From contig CM048745.1 of NCBI GenBank assembly GCA_026315105.1, positions 540,778,758-540,842,757 of the forward strand: a DNA stretch of 64,000 nucleotides, written 5' to 3'. How positions within the stretch are numbered: position 1 is the first letter of the stretch; each line of letters opens with the position of its first letter. The translations under genes were made by a program, and so were the position numbers. Origin of the DNA: Locusta migratoria (taxonomy: Eukaryota; Arthropoda; Insecta; Orthoptera; Acrididae). Positions 21,594 through 32,888 of the stretch are shown one piece after another. The notes under the pieces were generated by a model, which had not been told where the DNA came from, did not search any database, and saw only the letters and a program-made list of their open reading frames with translations.

Positions 21594-24500
21594 TCAAAAG
21601 TATTTTGGCACTCCCCAACTTTGTGGTGGGTTGATGAAAACACTTCGTAAATAATTCGCGAAGAGTTTTCGGTACCTCGGTGTGCGTTCGAGTACACTGT
21701 GTGCGTCTTGTAGATAGTACCAGAAGTCAAGGCATGCCTTCTCTCCTCCGCCGAAGACGTAGTCGATTGTCATTGCCTTGATCCATGTGATCGCGTGATA
21801 TTTTGCAGGGGGAAAGTCATTATCGTCCGGACTCAGCAGGCTTCGAGGTACAATCATTTCCGGTGTGACGCGAAGATAACAGGCGATGATCTTTTGGGTC
21901 AGTCTCCAAACGCCGGACGTCGACGCACACGTGAGGCGATGTTCATCGGTGTCCGGGAGCTGGCAGTCAGGACAGAGTGGAGAGTCTATTCGTCCGATAC
22001 TGTGGAGTCGGTGTCTCGTCGCAAATTTTGGTATCAAGTCGAACGCGCTTGTGTGGGCAGGAAAGTGTGGTGTATAGTTTTCCACACCCGTGACCATTGT
22101 ACAGTTGGATACTTGGCTTCTATAACGTTACGCGGAACAGCCCGCAGAAGGTTGTGGTAGAAGTCTTTAGCCGTTGGTGGACGTGTTGCGGGGAGACTTG
22201 AGATCATATAACTATAGTCGATGATGAAGGTAGACACATGACTGAGCTGTGCTGCGACGTGCGCCACCGGCACTGGCGGAAGTGGAGACGCTGGCATCAG
22301 TACCTCCAGTAGCCGACCCGTGAGGGAGGGGTATTGGCTGGTCCATCGTTTCCTCATATTGTTGATGTAGAGGGCGGCTGCCCGTGCTTGTACGTTTACC
22401 AGTCCCAATCCTCCACCGCTTAATGGGAGGGTGAGTGTGTCATAACGTACTTTAAATAACTGTCCTAGAGACAGGTAATATCCGAAGGCCGCCTGTATCC
22501 TCTGGCCTATCTGTATGGGTAAGGGGAGAACCTGTGCCACGTGGTTGAGTTTTGATGCCACATAGAGGTTCAGATATTCCACACGTTGCAGGTGATTTAG
22601 TTCCCTGAGTAGGTTCTGGCGCACCATTACTCGTATGAGCTGCAGTATCCGCCGGTAGTTTAGCGCGGCGGATCCCCGCACGTCCTTCGTAAATGTGACT
22701 CCCAAATATTTCAGTTTAGTAACTGTCGGGAGTGGGGCGACAGCGTGGGTCCGAGACCGCGTCCGATGTCCAAAGCCGCCGACTTGTTGATGTTCAGAAG
22801 GCTGCCAGCGGCTTGCCCGTATCGCTCTATCCAACTTAGCACTCTTCGTACTTCACCTGCTGAGCTAACCAGCAGTAGTAGGTCATCGGCGTAAACCCTG
22901 TAGCGAAAAGTGACATCCCTCAATGTGATGCCAGACAGCTTGTGGTTGAGACCTGCAAGGAGTGGTTCTAGTGCGATCGCATAAAGGTAGGTGGAAAGGG
23001 GACAACCTTGTCGTATGGAGTCGTATGGACGTTTTAATGGGTATCGGGCCAACCGTCCTTCCATTGACCTGAACTTTAGAGCTACCGACGATCAAAAGAC
23101 GCCGCAGAATGTCGATGAAACTCGGAGGAAATCCCACCCGTTCCATCACCCGTAGGAGAAATGTATGTTGTACTCTATCGAACGCCCGTTCAAAATCAAT
23201 GGAGACGATCGCCGCTCTCAGGCGGCACGCTGACGCGATCGCTATTAAGTCCCTGCAGTCTCCGGTGGCCATCTGTATGTTGGCTTCCCCTCCATGAGAC
23301 GTCTGTTCTGGGGCAAGAACCATCGGCAACGTCGTCTTAATGCGGCATGCTAAAAGCCTGGCAAATATCTTGTAATCAGCATTCAACATCGTAAGTGGGC
23401 GATAGTCGTTGACTGAACTTCCTGCTTGTTTCTTGTGAATCGGTATGAGAAGTCCTTCGACGAATGAAGCCTGGTGACATACGCTCGCGGAACATGGTGA
23501 CCCAGCGAGGCATCATTAGTTCCCGGAAGGACCGATAGAATTCAACTGGGATTCCATCAGGCCCCGGAGACTTGTGAATTGCACCCTTGTGTAAGGCGTC
23601 CTCCACTTCTTCAGACGTGATATCCTCTGTTAGTGTTCTTTTTGCGGTGATATCGATTGTTCGTGATACTTCCTGTAATACTTCTGCGGTGGCCTCTTCA
23701 TCTGCAGTCCCTTCCCGGTAAAGATGGTTGTAGTGATTCTCCATGGCTTTCACTATTGTCGCTTGGGTTGTGCAGGTGCGACCATCTTGAGTCACAAGGC
23801 GTGTGATGACCCTTTGGCGCTGTCGGCGCTTGTCCGCCGTAATATGGTGCATGGTGGGTGCCTCTGCCGTTGTTAGATCATGTCTTCGACAGCGGACTAC
23901 CGCTCCTTCTAAACGGCGCTTCGTTAACGATAGTATGTGGGCCTTGATTCGGCTTCGTTCTTGTTGCGTTTCTTGTGATCGAGGTAAGGCGTCAAGGTCC
24001 CTAAGCGTCGCGTAGTAGAAATCTAAGGTCTGCCGGTGCCACGCCGCCGTGTCCTTGCCAAACTGCATCAATGTCCTACGGATTGCCGGTTTAGCGCAGA
24101 ACAGCCACCATTCCAACGTAGTGGAGTATCGCGAATGGCGCCGTTCGCAGGTGGCCCACGTTGCGGTTACCCTCTCTCGACAGTCCGGGTCTTGAAGATG
24201 TGAGACGTTCAGTTTCCACAAGCCGTTACTGCGCCAGACGTTTTGGCGATGAAGACGTACCGTGCAGATATACGCGCTATCGTCCGAATGTGCCTGTGGC
24301 CACCGTTCAGCGTCCACGACTCCGTTTGTAAGACTTTGAGACACATACATACGATCCAGTCGGCTCGCTGAATGACTGGTAAGAAATGTATATCCAGGTC
24401 TGTCGCCACGAACCTTTTCCCATGTATCGCACAACTGAAGATCTTGAACTACGTTACCCAACTCGAGGCAGGGGGTATAGTTGGGGACTTGATCCTTAGG

Positions 24501-24940
24501 GTGAAGGACGCAATTAAAGTCACCGGCTAAAACAATGTGTTCGTAGCGACCTAGGAACAGTGGGGCGACCTCTGTAGAGTAGAATCTGGACCTGTCGCGC
24601 CTTCGGGAGTTGCCTGACGGTGCATAAACATGATAAATCGGGTGTCAAGGACGGTCACCGCTATTCCTCGATCAGAAGGGAGGTACGTGATGTCAGTGAC
24701 GGCAATACCGTCACGCACTAAAATCGCCACACCGCTGTCGCCCTGTGTCATGTAGGTTACATAACCATAAAAGTCCGGGAGTGCGTTCGTCCTTACTTCC
24801 TGCAGAAAAGCGAAGTCGACGTCTGCTGCTCTTATTGTGTCTTTCAGAAGTTGTATCTTAGCTGGGGATCGGATGGTAGTAATGTTCATCGTAGCCAAGC
24901 GATACGCCTGGCTATGCGGTGGTTGGGCGGGGGTATCCAT
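21594..24940 (-). pseudogene. L1/Tx1-like LINE ORF2 (endonuclease + RT), frameshifted
   Basis: Read 24940 down to 21594. The APE-type endonuclease starts with LATMNITTIRS, then FLQEV (catalytic Glu), GDSGVAILV, SRLDRMYVS and AHSDDSAYI (the usual SDH box reads SDD). RT motifs follow: KSPGPDGIPVEFYR, MLNADYKIFARLL, SIDFERAFDRVQH, RQGCPLS and VYADDLLLL near 22880-22900. The C-terminus has a CPDCQLPDTDEHRLTC zinc-knuckle-like block at about 21990. At least five frame changes (near 24560, 23450, 23050, 22780 and 22060) break what was about 1,100 codons. The catalytic YADD survives, so decay is by indels and probably fairly recent. The clade is tentative, based on the NADYK block. Confidence 0.85.
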
Positions 24941-25011
24941 GGCGATGGATGGTACGGACGGCCGTCATTAGTGACGGCATCCCCCGCCGGCCGCAAATTT
25001 CTTCGTGCTGA

Positions 25012-26292
25012 TCAGACTGAATGGTCTGGCGGGGCGTTTGATGGCCCCAGGTTTGGGTCAAGCTCGGTCATGACTTCGTCTGCCCATGGCGTGGACGCAG
25101 AAGTCTGTTCATGTTCCATAAGGTCGTGTTGGGTCATAGGGAGGGTTCGCACGGCTTCACAGCCAGCACTGGAACCTTCCAGACGATCAGTGTTCATTTC
25201 GGTAGACTGTTGATTGGTTGCCGCCTGTCCCACCGTCTGTTCCTCAGGGGCATTGTCAGTGGCAATGGTGTCAGCCTCGTCGTTGGTGTCCTGCGGTATC
25301 GATTCTTCCCCCTCCTGCGAGTGGGAGCTGCCTTGATCAGACACGTTCTTACGGCGGCGCTTCCGGCGTTGCGGCGAACGCTGCTTTCGTATATGACCTT
25401 CCGTGTCGGAAGATGGCACCGAATCACGTCTCGCTGGTACAAATGCTGCGGTGGGTACGATAATAGATTCGACTACTGCCCTGCTGGTGGTGGGTTCTTC
25501 TGTGTTCAGTGGCATCGATGACGTTGTAGATATCTCTGTCGCAGGCAAGGCTGACGGATCTACCGCACTGGTGTCCAAAGGGCATTGTTCTGGTTCCGTA
25601 ACGGTTGGTGATTGTGTCTGGACAGACGGGGACTTCGTAAGGGCCGCAGCATAAGTCACTGGAAGGATAGTCGGTATCGGCGTAGGTTCCACTTCTTTCG
25701 GTGGCAGTTGTGTGATTCTGCGCTGGAGGCATTCGGAACGTAGGTGTCCTTCCGCGCCGCAACCAGAACATGTCTTAGGTTGGCCGTCGTAAAGGATTAC
25801 TGCTCGGCATCCTCCGATCACTAGGTAGGATGGCACATGCCGACGAAGTTCAATACGAACTTGGCGTACTCCGTTTAGGACTGGGTAGGTCTTGAATTGG
25901 GTCCATTTTTCTGCCACGTGTTCGTGCACCGTGCCGTAAGGGCGTAGCGCTGCCACGACGTCTGCCGCCGGTAGTTCGAACGGTAGTTCGAATATTCGTA
26001 TAGTCCGCAGTCCCAGTCCAGCGTGGTCAACTTCAACGTTGCCGACATTTCCGTCTGGATGGCAGAATCGGAGTCTCGAGTTCATTTCACGAAGAACTTT
26101 GTCACAGGTGGCGTCGTTAATACGTTTTACGAAGACCGTATTACTCAGGATCGAGAAGTAGATGCCGACAATATCGACAGCCGGGATCTTGGCCTCTTCC
26201 CTCAAAAACCGCTCGACGTCAAGCGCTCGTGGTCTAGCAAAGTCGTTCCGGAACGCAAATTTCAGTGTTGATTACCTGCACTGGTTCGCCAT
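25012..26292 (-). pseudogene. LINE ORF1 (gag-like, CCHC zinc knuckle)
   Basis: The nucleic-acid-binding ORF1 partner of the ORF2 downstream, about 70 bp away. An open frame of 397 codons runs to 25012. In frame upstream, an ATG at 26290-26292 starts MANQCR, followed by a TAA (26272-26274) as codon 7, then the continuous frame. I take that ATG as the original start and the stop as a disabling change. Domains: an N-terminal RRM-like part (about residues 30-150), a single CSGCGAEGHLRSEC (CX2CX4HX4C) knuckle, then a disordered Ser/Thr/Glu-rich region with a basic RRKRRRK patch. Readthrough or a downstream start is possible. Confidence 0.8.
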
Positions 26293-26299
26293 GATCGTG

Positions 26300-26460
26300 C
26301 TACACTACGGCGTCACGCTAGTGCCGGCCGGTGTATGTAAACAAGTCGACTGCGCTCGCGTTGCGGGCAGGGAACACGCCGCGCGTCCGCTTCACTCGGC
26401 TGACGAAGCCGTGACTAACCGCTCGGCTACTACACCGCGGCCACTATCAAGATTCGGCAC
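26300..26460 (-). other. GC-rich LINE 5' flank with SINE-head-like sequence
   Basis: The minus strand at 26455-26405 reads like the SINE head (ggccgcggtgtagtagccgag, then cggttagtcac) directly upstream of the LINE ORF1. It may be a truncated SINE that the LINE met at insertion or part of the LINE 5' UTR. No body or tail follows. Confidence 0.4.
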
Positions 26461-26529
26461 TGAAGTGAACCTCCAGTCATCTGAAGCACCAGCCGCCACT
26501 GCACATGGGTAACTAAGTCTTCTTCAGAC

Positions 26530-26760
26530 GTGACGGGACTTATACACCAGGCTTTTAATATGACCCCCAAAGAAAGGAATCCGTTAAGGTTAAATCAGGT
26601 GAACGGATGGCCAGGGAACTGCTCAGCCCCGTCCTATCCACTGCTGGTCGTAGACAGAACCCAGTTCAGATTCCTGAGTTTCAACTGAAGTGCACTGGGG
26701 CTCCATTAGGGAGGAACCACATTCGTCTGTGAACAGCTAGTGGAACATCATATTCATATT
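26530..26760 (-). pseudogene. IS630-like (DDE_3) transposase fragment
   Basis: The minus strand gives QQWIGRG then a WPSVH..I block ending FFGGHIKS, the decayed form of the family's WPPRSPDLTPLDF(F)LWGHIK region, which holds the last catalytic acidic residue. At least one base is lost inside it and stops are present. Only the C-terminal end is visible. A related plus-strand relic is at 41923-42960. Confidence 0.6.
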
Positions 26761-26875
26761 CAGTTGCTGACAAATGGACAAATGAATTTAAATTTGGACG
26801 GAAGAGCTTAGATAATGATCCGCGCAGTGGTCGACCAAGATGTGTCACTACCCTCGAAAGCTTTTTCAATTATAG
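26745..26875 (+). pseudogene. Mariner transposase, N-terminal remnant
   Basis: VADKWTNEFKFGRKSL and DNDPRSGRPRCVT match the region just after the helix-turn-helix of mariner transposases (the GRPRxxT linker). The protein stops at about 26875 and resumes at about 27385, so about 510 bp are inserted or unrelated. Confidence 0.65.
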
Positions 26876-27384
26876 AGACATTTAAGCGACACACTCACTA
26901 ACAGTCGCTCTTTTACTTTTATGACTCGTATTTATTTTTCTGTATAACTAGTTTCGGTGAAACTTTGTCGACATTGTAAAGTACCTGTACCTCAACTAAA
27001 ACCTTTTTCAATTAATCATTAATGTTGAATTTCTGAATTTCTATTAGTTCTGAAACAGTAACTATGTTTTCCAAAAGTCATTACAAAAAAATATATAAGC
27101 CATCTGCTAAGTACTTTATCCATGGCAGCAACTGTACAGATTATCAATTCATAAAATGCAGCAACCAGTTGCTTGTAATAATTTATTTTTTATTTTTGAC
27201 GACCGGTTTCGGGCGCTTGAGTGCCCTTCTTCTGGTCAATTTTAGTATTGTAGATTAATATATGTACATGTTAGCAGGAAACTGAACGCTAAGTGCTACA
27301 CTTAGGATCGCGATTGAAATTGCGTGAAACTGAGCACGCTTGCCAATCATTTTAACTGAGGAATTAGAAATGAAAAAAAAAATA
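26876..27384. mobile_element. Insertion separating two mariner pieces
   Basis: AT-rich sequence with two copies of a motif seen in other repeats here: gtttcgg near 26955 and ccggtttcggg with a gggc/gccc stem at 27206-27235 (minus). It is unclassified. See the hammerhead-like finding. Confidence 0.4.
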
Positions 27385-27890
27385 TTTGTCAGATGGGTGC
27401 CGCGACTGCTGACACTGGATCAGAACGGACATATCGAAATTATGTTTGGCACGTTTTAGGAGAAACGAGCAAGATTTTTTTGTTACGGTTTGTGACCATA
27501 GGTGAAACTTGGATGCCTTACTACAACCTAGAGACAAAACAACAGTAAAAAAAAGTAGAAACACGTGCAAACAATTACTAGAGAATACTATGGTAACAAC
27601 AGATACGCGGAAAGGGCTAGGTTCAGCAAGGAAGAAATTAATCTTCCATCACCAATGCGCGCCCGTACACATGTGCCGTCGCCATGGCAAAATTAAACGA
27701 ACTAATCTATATATTGTTGCCAAACCCGCCCTCGAAGAACTGATAGTTGAATTACTATTTGGCACCCTTGGAGGAATCTCATTTTCTAGATGGGATTCAA
27801 GGCACTGGAACATCGATGGACAAAGTGTATTAATCTACAAGCAGTCTTCATTGTGGGGGGGGGGGGGAGAAAAATAAAAGTTTCAGTGAT
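27385..27890 (+). pseudogene. Mariner transposase, middle and C-terminus
   Basis: In order: SARWVPRLLTLDQ (conserved mariner block), FVTVCDH (the decayed first catalytic DE block), FHHQCAPVH (the second block; HQDNAP expected, so Asp is gone), then an LFGTLGG segment and a HRWTKCINL C-terminus. Two or more frameshifts. Inactive. Confidence 0.65.
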
Positions 27891-28224
27891 GTAGGTACCT
27901 TTTTCTCATTCCGTTCCGAGAACTTTTCAAACCACACTCAAAATGAAATTTACCGTAGAATAAAAGTTCCGAAAGACCTTAATATTATATTTTAGGATCG
28001 TCTAATACATGTCGACGAGATGTAAGGCTAGTTTAGCGGACCAACCTATCAAGAAGACCACAAGGGTATCGGATTTTAGAATTTATTCATATCTATGGTG
28101 AAGTTCAGAACTCAAGTAACATTCAGCCAAAGCCATTCGACGCAACTCTCAAAAATTCTAGAGAAACTCGACTTTGAAGTTCGCAAGTACACGTAAGTAC
28201 GAATGATTAAATCAGTTGCAGCAC

Positions 28225-28300
28225 CTGTCGGTGTAGCTCAGGTGGCAGCGTTCTGGCCTCACAATGATAGAGTCCATGGTTCGAATCTCGCTGTGATACA
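28225..28300 (+). mobile_element. tRNA-Val-like region of left arm
   Basis: ggtgtagctcaggtggcag (A-box), loop ctcacaa and ggttcgaatctc (B-box). Acceptor pairing is poor, so it is repeat-derived and not a working tRNA. Confidence 0.5.
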
Positions 28301-28530
28301 TGTAAGTATTTTTCGTCTATGAATTCAGTTATATAAAACATTTTGTGATGTCTAATCCCACGTGTTGTGTCAGTTTTTGATTATATGTATGTATGTAGAC
28401 GAGCTGAACAACTTCTCACCTACAATGATCGCTGAGTAGGTTATCTGCTTGTAAAGGCATTAGTAGCTATGCAGTTGACGTTCCGAAAACAGCGTCGTAG
28501 CTCTTCACAAACTGAACAGTCAAAAACTAC

Positions 28531-28725
28531 CGCCGCGGCGGAGTGGCCGAGCGCATTGAGGCGCTATGCTCCGATGCACGAGGCCGTTCCCCGTCGGGGG
28601 TTCGAATCCCACCCCTCGGGTATGGGTGTTTGTGCTGTCTTTAGTATAAGTTAGTTTATAAGTAGTTGGTAATTTTATAGACTGATGACCCGGAGGTAAG
28701 TCCCATAAGCTTGACAAACATTTGC
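28531..28725 (+). mobile_element. tRNA-derived SINE, divergent subfamily
   Basis: Head gccgcggcggagtggccgag, then gcattgaggcgctatgctcc and the B-box gggttcgaatccca. Body and tail are shared with the other SINEs (gactgatgacc, acaaacatttg). No clear target duplication. Confidence 0.85.
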
Positions 28726-28783
28726 TTTTTTCTTATAGTTAACTGGCCTATTACGCCTATGGAGAGCGATCGAAAATTTATAT

Positions 28784-28849
28784 AAAGCACACTTACTTCA
28801 GCCAAGATCGTAAATTTATTTTATTTGATGGATTGTTACTTGTGGCAAG

Positions 28850-28883
<34 letters not shown>

Positions 28884-29080
28884 TTTTAAGTGTACAATGC
28901 AGATGGCGATCCACTTTGACAATGTACTTTTTCTTATAATACATTTTCACAAGTAACTATTTTAATTGAAAATAGGAGAACACCGTAAAAAAATTTTTTC
29001 TGAAGATGACATAGCTAATCGAAACCGGTAAAAAAACCATTAAATAAAATAAATTTGCGATCTTGGCTGAAGTAAGTGTG
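28784..29080. mobile_element. 297-bp MITE with 40-bp terminal inverted repeats
   Basis: cacacttacttcagccaag near 28788 is matched by its complement ending at 29080, and the match continues about 40 bp inward (gatcg-aaatttattttatt). It is flanked by atttatat (28776-28783 and 29081-29088), an 8-bp duplication that fits the hAT pattern nTnnnnAn. It contains an (AC)n tract at 28853-28880. There is no coding capacity. Confidence 0.65.
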
Positions 29081-29411
29081 ATTTATATTTGCTTTTTTGA
29101 ACAAAGACTAAAGTCGTCAACTAATAGTGAACCCAATACTGTAAAAAATGTAACTTAAGTTTTTTTGATTGAAACCATAGTTATTAACAACCTTTTATAC
29201 AATATAGAAAATTACTAATATACAAAAACATGTGAATTTTTCGTAAGAATTGGCATTAAACATTGTAATTGTTTAAGTGTTCGAACAGAACGTAAGGAAA
29301 AAAAAACTGTCACGGCAGGATTAAAACTACCGGCCCTGTGGTTGTAAGGCCACAATGATACCAACTGCGCTACACTTACAGGTGCTGCAACTCTTTTGAT
29401 TATTGTACTTA

Positions 29412-29780
29412 CGTTCTTGTTGTTGTTGTCTTCAGTCCGCAGACTGGTTTGATGCAGCTTTCCACTCTACCCTGTCTTGTGCAAGTCTCTTCATCTGAGA
29501 ATACGTTCGGCAACATACATCGTTTTGAATCTACTTACGGTGTTCGTTACTCGGTCTCCCTCTACGATTTTTACCCCAGACACTTCCCTCTAATGCTAAG
29601 TTGACGTTTCCTTGATGTCTCAGAAAGTACCCCACCAATCTATCCCTTCTCTTAGTCAGGATATGCCAGAAACTCCTTTTCTCCCCAATTCGGTTAAGCA
29701 CCTCGTCATTAGTTACGTGATCTACCCATATAATTTTCATCATTCGTCTGTAGCACTACATTTCAAAAGCTTCTATCATC
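29412..29780 (-). pseudogene. LINE 3' end with C-terminal coding relic
   Basis: The minus strand encodes IIWVDHVTNDEVLNRIGEKR, then RDRLVGYFLRHQGN and a GKNRRGRPS block, the C-terminal tail of the LINE lineage also seen at 50155-51903. The 3' end is the shared cagtctgcggactgaag terminus with a CAA tail (29421-29432). It is 5'-truncated and inserted in the right arm of the inverted repeat. Confidence 0.8.
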
Positions 29781-29944
29781 TTAAGTGTACTTGCAAAACT
29801 TCGAAGTCGATTTTCTTGATAATTTTCGAGAGTTGCGTCGACTGACTTTGGGTGATTGTTATTTGAGGTTTGAACTTCACGTAACACAAATATTAAATAA
29901 ATTATAAAATCCGATACCCATGTGGTCTCCTTGTAAGGCTGGAC

Positions 29945-30880
29945 ACTAGACTTGCGCATAATAGTTCGCGGTCGGGAGCGCTCTCTTTAGTTCGCGGATC
30001 TGCCGCAAACCGCTCTTTTAGTTCGTCCGCTCCCGGTGACAGCTGAGCGGCGTGGTCTGCGCGTACAGGTGGAGAGGGAAGTTCCCTCACGTAGCTGCTT
30101 CATGCACTTGCTGCTTGACCCGCTAACGATATCACGCAGTCCAAAAGGAACAGTTTGTGGATAATTTCTCGCGTTTAAGTTTAGAGTTATATCTATATCT
30201 CGGCATTATGGAATTTATTAGTCAGATATTGCAAGGTGCAGAACACACCAAAAGAGAAATTTTGTAGCACTGAACTATGTAATCTAGAGGCAGACGCTCA
30301 CCTCTAAATGATTCATCAGCAGAAGCGAAACACGTGATTTTTAATTCTGCTACGCGCCCTCTCGCTATTGCCCGTCGGTCTTCGGAAAAGAATCCAACGA
30401 ACTATGAAGCGAGATACGTTTGGCATAATCGTCCGCTGCTCGTAGTTGGTCCGCTGCTCCCAGTTGGTCCGCTGCTTCTAGTTCCTCCGCTCTTTTTGGC
30501 TTTTGCTACCGCTACTAAAATAGCTCCTTTTTTATGACAGCTTTTTTATATAATGAATCAGCAAAGCGTGTGCTATTGCCCGTATTTTTGGGCAATTTGA
30601 CATCAAATACTTAGGCAAATAAACCAGTTATTTACACGAATGGGTGATACAATGGTATTCAACTACTTTGCATACAGAGTACCCGTAGTACTTTATTTTT
30701 AAAATAGATTTCTTGTGGCAGTGAACTATGAAACTACAGCTGAGCTGCATCTCAGGTCGAAATGAAGTTAACTGGCAAAAGGGAATCTCGCGATTCTGCG
30801 CGCTCTCGCGTCCTGTCGCTGTTCCCCGTCAGTCTTCGGGAAAGGAACGAACGAACTAAGAGGCGAAGGATCTGCGAATT
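29945..30880. repeat. Diverged direct repeats and an 18-bp tandem repeat
   Basis: A block at about 30335-30415 (cgccctctcgctattgcccg, gtcttcggaaaagaa, aacgaact) recurs at about 30785-30862. Three 18-bp units gtccgctgctcgtagttg lie at 30431-30484. gagcgctc- and agttcg-rich flanks resemble subterminal repeats of hAT-type MITEs, but I could not define ends. Confidence 0.5.
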
Positions 30881-31079
30881 GCCGCGATAGAGTAGCCGAG
30901 CGGTCTAAAGCGTCTCTCTGCGGAGCGCGCGGTTGCTCGCCGTGGAGGTTCGAGTCCTCCCTGGGGAATGGGTGTGTGTGTTGTCCGTAGGTTAGTTTAC
31001 CTAGGTTTAAGTAGTTTGTAAGCTACGGACTGATGACCACGTAGTTTGGTCCGATAGATTTACAGACATTTGAACATTT
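30881..31079 (+). mobile_element. tRNA-derived SINE, subfamily B, full length
   Basis: The B-type head (gtagccgagcggtctaaagc), B-box (ggaggttcgagtcctccc), the gtgtgtgtgttgtcc body and the cggac...gtccg hairpin. Decayed flanks gatctgcgaatt / gatcagcgatct (30869-30880 and 31080-31091) look like the target repeat. Confidence 0.92.
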
Positions 31080-31600
31080 GATCAGCGATCTAGATCGCGT
31101 AGTTCGTCAGTGGGAGCGCTCTTCCGAGCTACACAAGACTACTGGAGACGGACCGCTGGAGTGCGCCGCTGTGATGTTTCGTACAGCGGCGCTGGCGGCG
31201 GAAAAGCGGCTTACCGCCGCCCGCTCCCCCCTCTGTGGAGGAGTTATACAGAGGCGGGCCTCTCAAAGTCAGCGACCCTATTAAGCGGCAAATCGGAGCC
31301 TCGGCGAGTAATGACAAAGCGGGCGGCAAAGCGCGCCGCGCCGGCCACGCCCCCAGGCGGCCCGGGATCCGAAATCGATACCTGCCTGCCTGCCTGCCTG
31401 TCCTGTCCCGTGCCGCGCCAAGCCGCGCCGCCGGAGATTAACGGCCGCCGAAGCCTCTCTGCGTTTACGCGCCCGCCCGCCGCTAAGCGGCCATAAGCCT
31501 CTTGCCATACTTTGGGCGTACACCGAGTCAAGTGCCCGCCGGGGACCGGAGGACACACAAAAACCAAAGGCCGCTAAGGTCGCCCAACTTCTACTTAACT
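31080..31600. other. CpG-rich segment with (CCTG)n
   Basis: GC-dense, with a cctg tetranucleotide run at about 31381-31400. Overlapping frames on both strands (up to 128 residues) are Arg/Ala/Pro-rich artefacts. No domain. Confidence 0.4.
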
Positions 31601-31817
31601 CGGAGCGGTCTTCAGCTCCGAGGAAGGAAGATTACGTTAAACGTCCCATCGACAGCGTCGTCATTAGACGCAGCACACGCTCTGATTGTTTTTGTCGGCG
31701 ATAAGGAAGGAAACCGGTCGTGACCTTTGAAAGGTACCATACCGGCGTCTAAGCTGGTCAAAACATTTAGGAGATACAGAAGAAATTTTTATTGCACAAA
31801 ATTCTACAACTCTTAAA

Positions 31818-32888
31818 CTACTTTTCCACATAACTACCGAAGTTTTGCAGGCATTTGTCATAGCGTGGCACCAGCTTTTGTATATCTTCTTCATAGAAAT
31901 CTGGCGCCTGTGTCTTCAACCAGTTGGAAACAGTTTCTGTCAACTCGTCGCCATTGGTGAAGTGATGATCGCCAAGATGTAAGACTTGAGATGTAAGAAC
32001 AGATGAAAGCCGCTAGGAGAGAGGACAGGGCTGTACGGAGGATGGTCAAACACGTCGCAGCCAAATCCCTGTAGGAGGTTTTCCGTCACATTTGCAGTGT
32101 GTGGTCGTGCGTTGTCGTGAAGCAAAACAACACCTTCTGACAGCAGTCCCCGGCGCTTATTCTGAATTGCACGGCGCAACTTCCGAAGTGTCACGCAATA
32201 AGCATCTGCTTTGATTGTTTGACCACGCGGTAAGAAGTCAATGAGTGGGATGCCTTTCCAGTCCCAGAACACTGTGCACATCATTTTCCGAGGTGTCATC
32301 ATTTGCTTCGGTTTTACCTTTGGTGGGGACGAAGTGTGCCTCCATTCCATTGATTGCCGCTTACTCTCAGGGGTGTCGGAAAAAACCCACGTTTCATCTC
32401 CTGTGACTATCCGTCTCCGAAATTCTTCGCCGATTTCAGCATAACGGATCAAAAACTCAAGTGCACTACCCATCCGTTGTTTTGTGTTGCTCAGTGAGAA
32501 TCTTTGGTACCCAACGTGAGCAAAGTTTATGGAATTTCAGTTGTTTGCTGACAATTTCATGTATCAGTGATCGTGAAATTTGGGGGAAGTCCATAGCGGG
32601 AGCACTAATTGTAAACCTACGGTTTTCCTGGATCTTGTCATCAATCGCGTGAACCAGTTGTTCTGTAACCAAAGGTGGACGTCCTCTTCGTTCTTCATCG
32701 TGCACATCACTACGCCCGCCATTGAACTGTCGGACCCATCTTCTCACCATCGAATCACTCATCGCATTTGGTCCGTAAACATCGCAAATTTGCCGATAAA
32801 TTTCACTTGGTTTCACTTTCCTGACATTCAGAAACCGAATCACCAACCTGATTTCACAGGCGGCGGGCTTTTCAATCAACGCCGCCAT
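31818..32888 (-). pseudogene. Mariner transposase with catalytic Asp to Gly change
   Basis: MAALIEKPAACEIRLVIRFL (start 32888) opens the HTH domain, followed by WVRQFNGGRSDVHDEER and GRPPLVT, then a frameshift near 32470. The catalytic core has GDETWV, VLLHDNARPHT and, 35 residues after the HDN Asp, PPYSPVLSPSGFHLF, where the mariner DD34D third Asp is Gly. A second shift near 31965 precedes the C-terminus, and the family stop is at 31818. An upstream ATG at 32978 only adds unrelated residues. The protein would be about 345 residues, normal for mariner, but it is inactive. Confidence 0.9.

Larger units (their letters stand above)
28051..29932. repeat. Inverted pair of 250-290 bp repeats ending in tRNA-Val-like heads
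   Basis: The left arm 28051-28303 is the reverse complement of 29781-29932 plus 29303-29411. The break in the right arm is filled by the minus-strand LINE end 29412-29780. Each arm ends internally with a tRNA-like stretch (left anticodon loop ctcacaa, right cttacaa; Val-type) with A- and B-boxes. Here the tRNA part is at the inner end, unlike a usual SINE. The spacer holds a SINE and a 297-bp MITE. Confidence 0.75.

Noticed and set aside
28225..28300. A functional tRNA-Val gene
   Set aside because: The acceptor stem does not pair properly and the sequence is part of a duplicated, inverted repeat.
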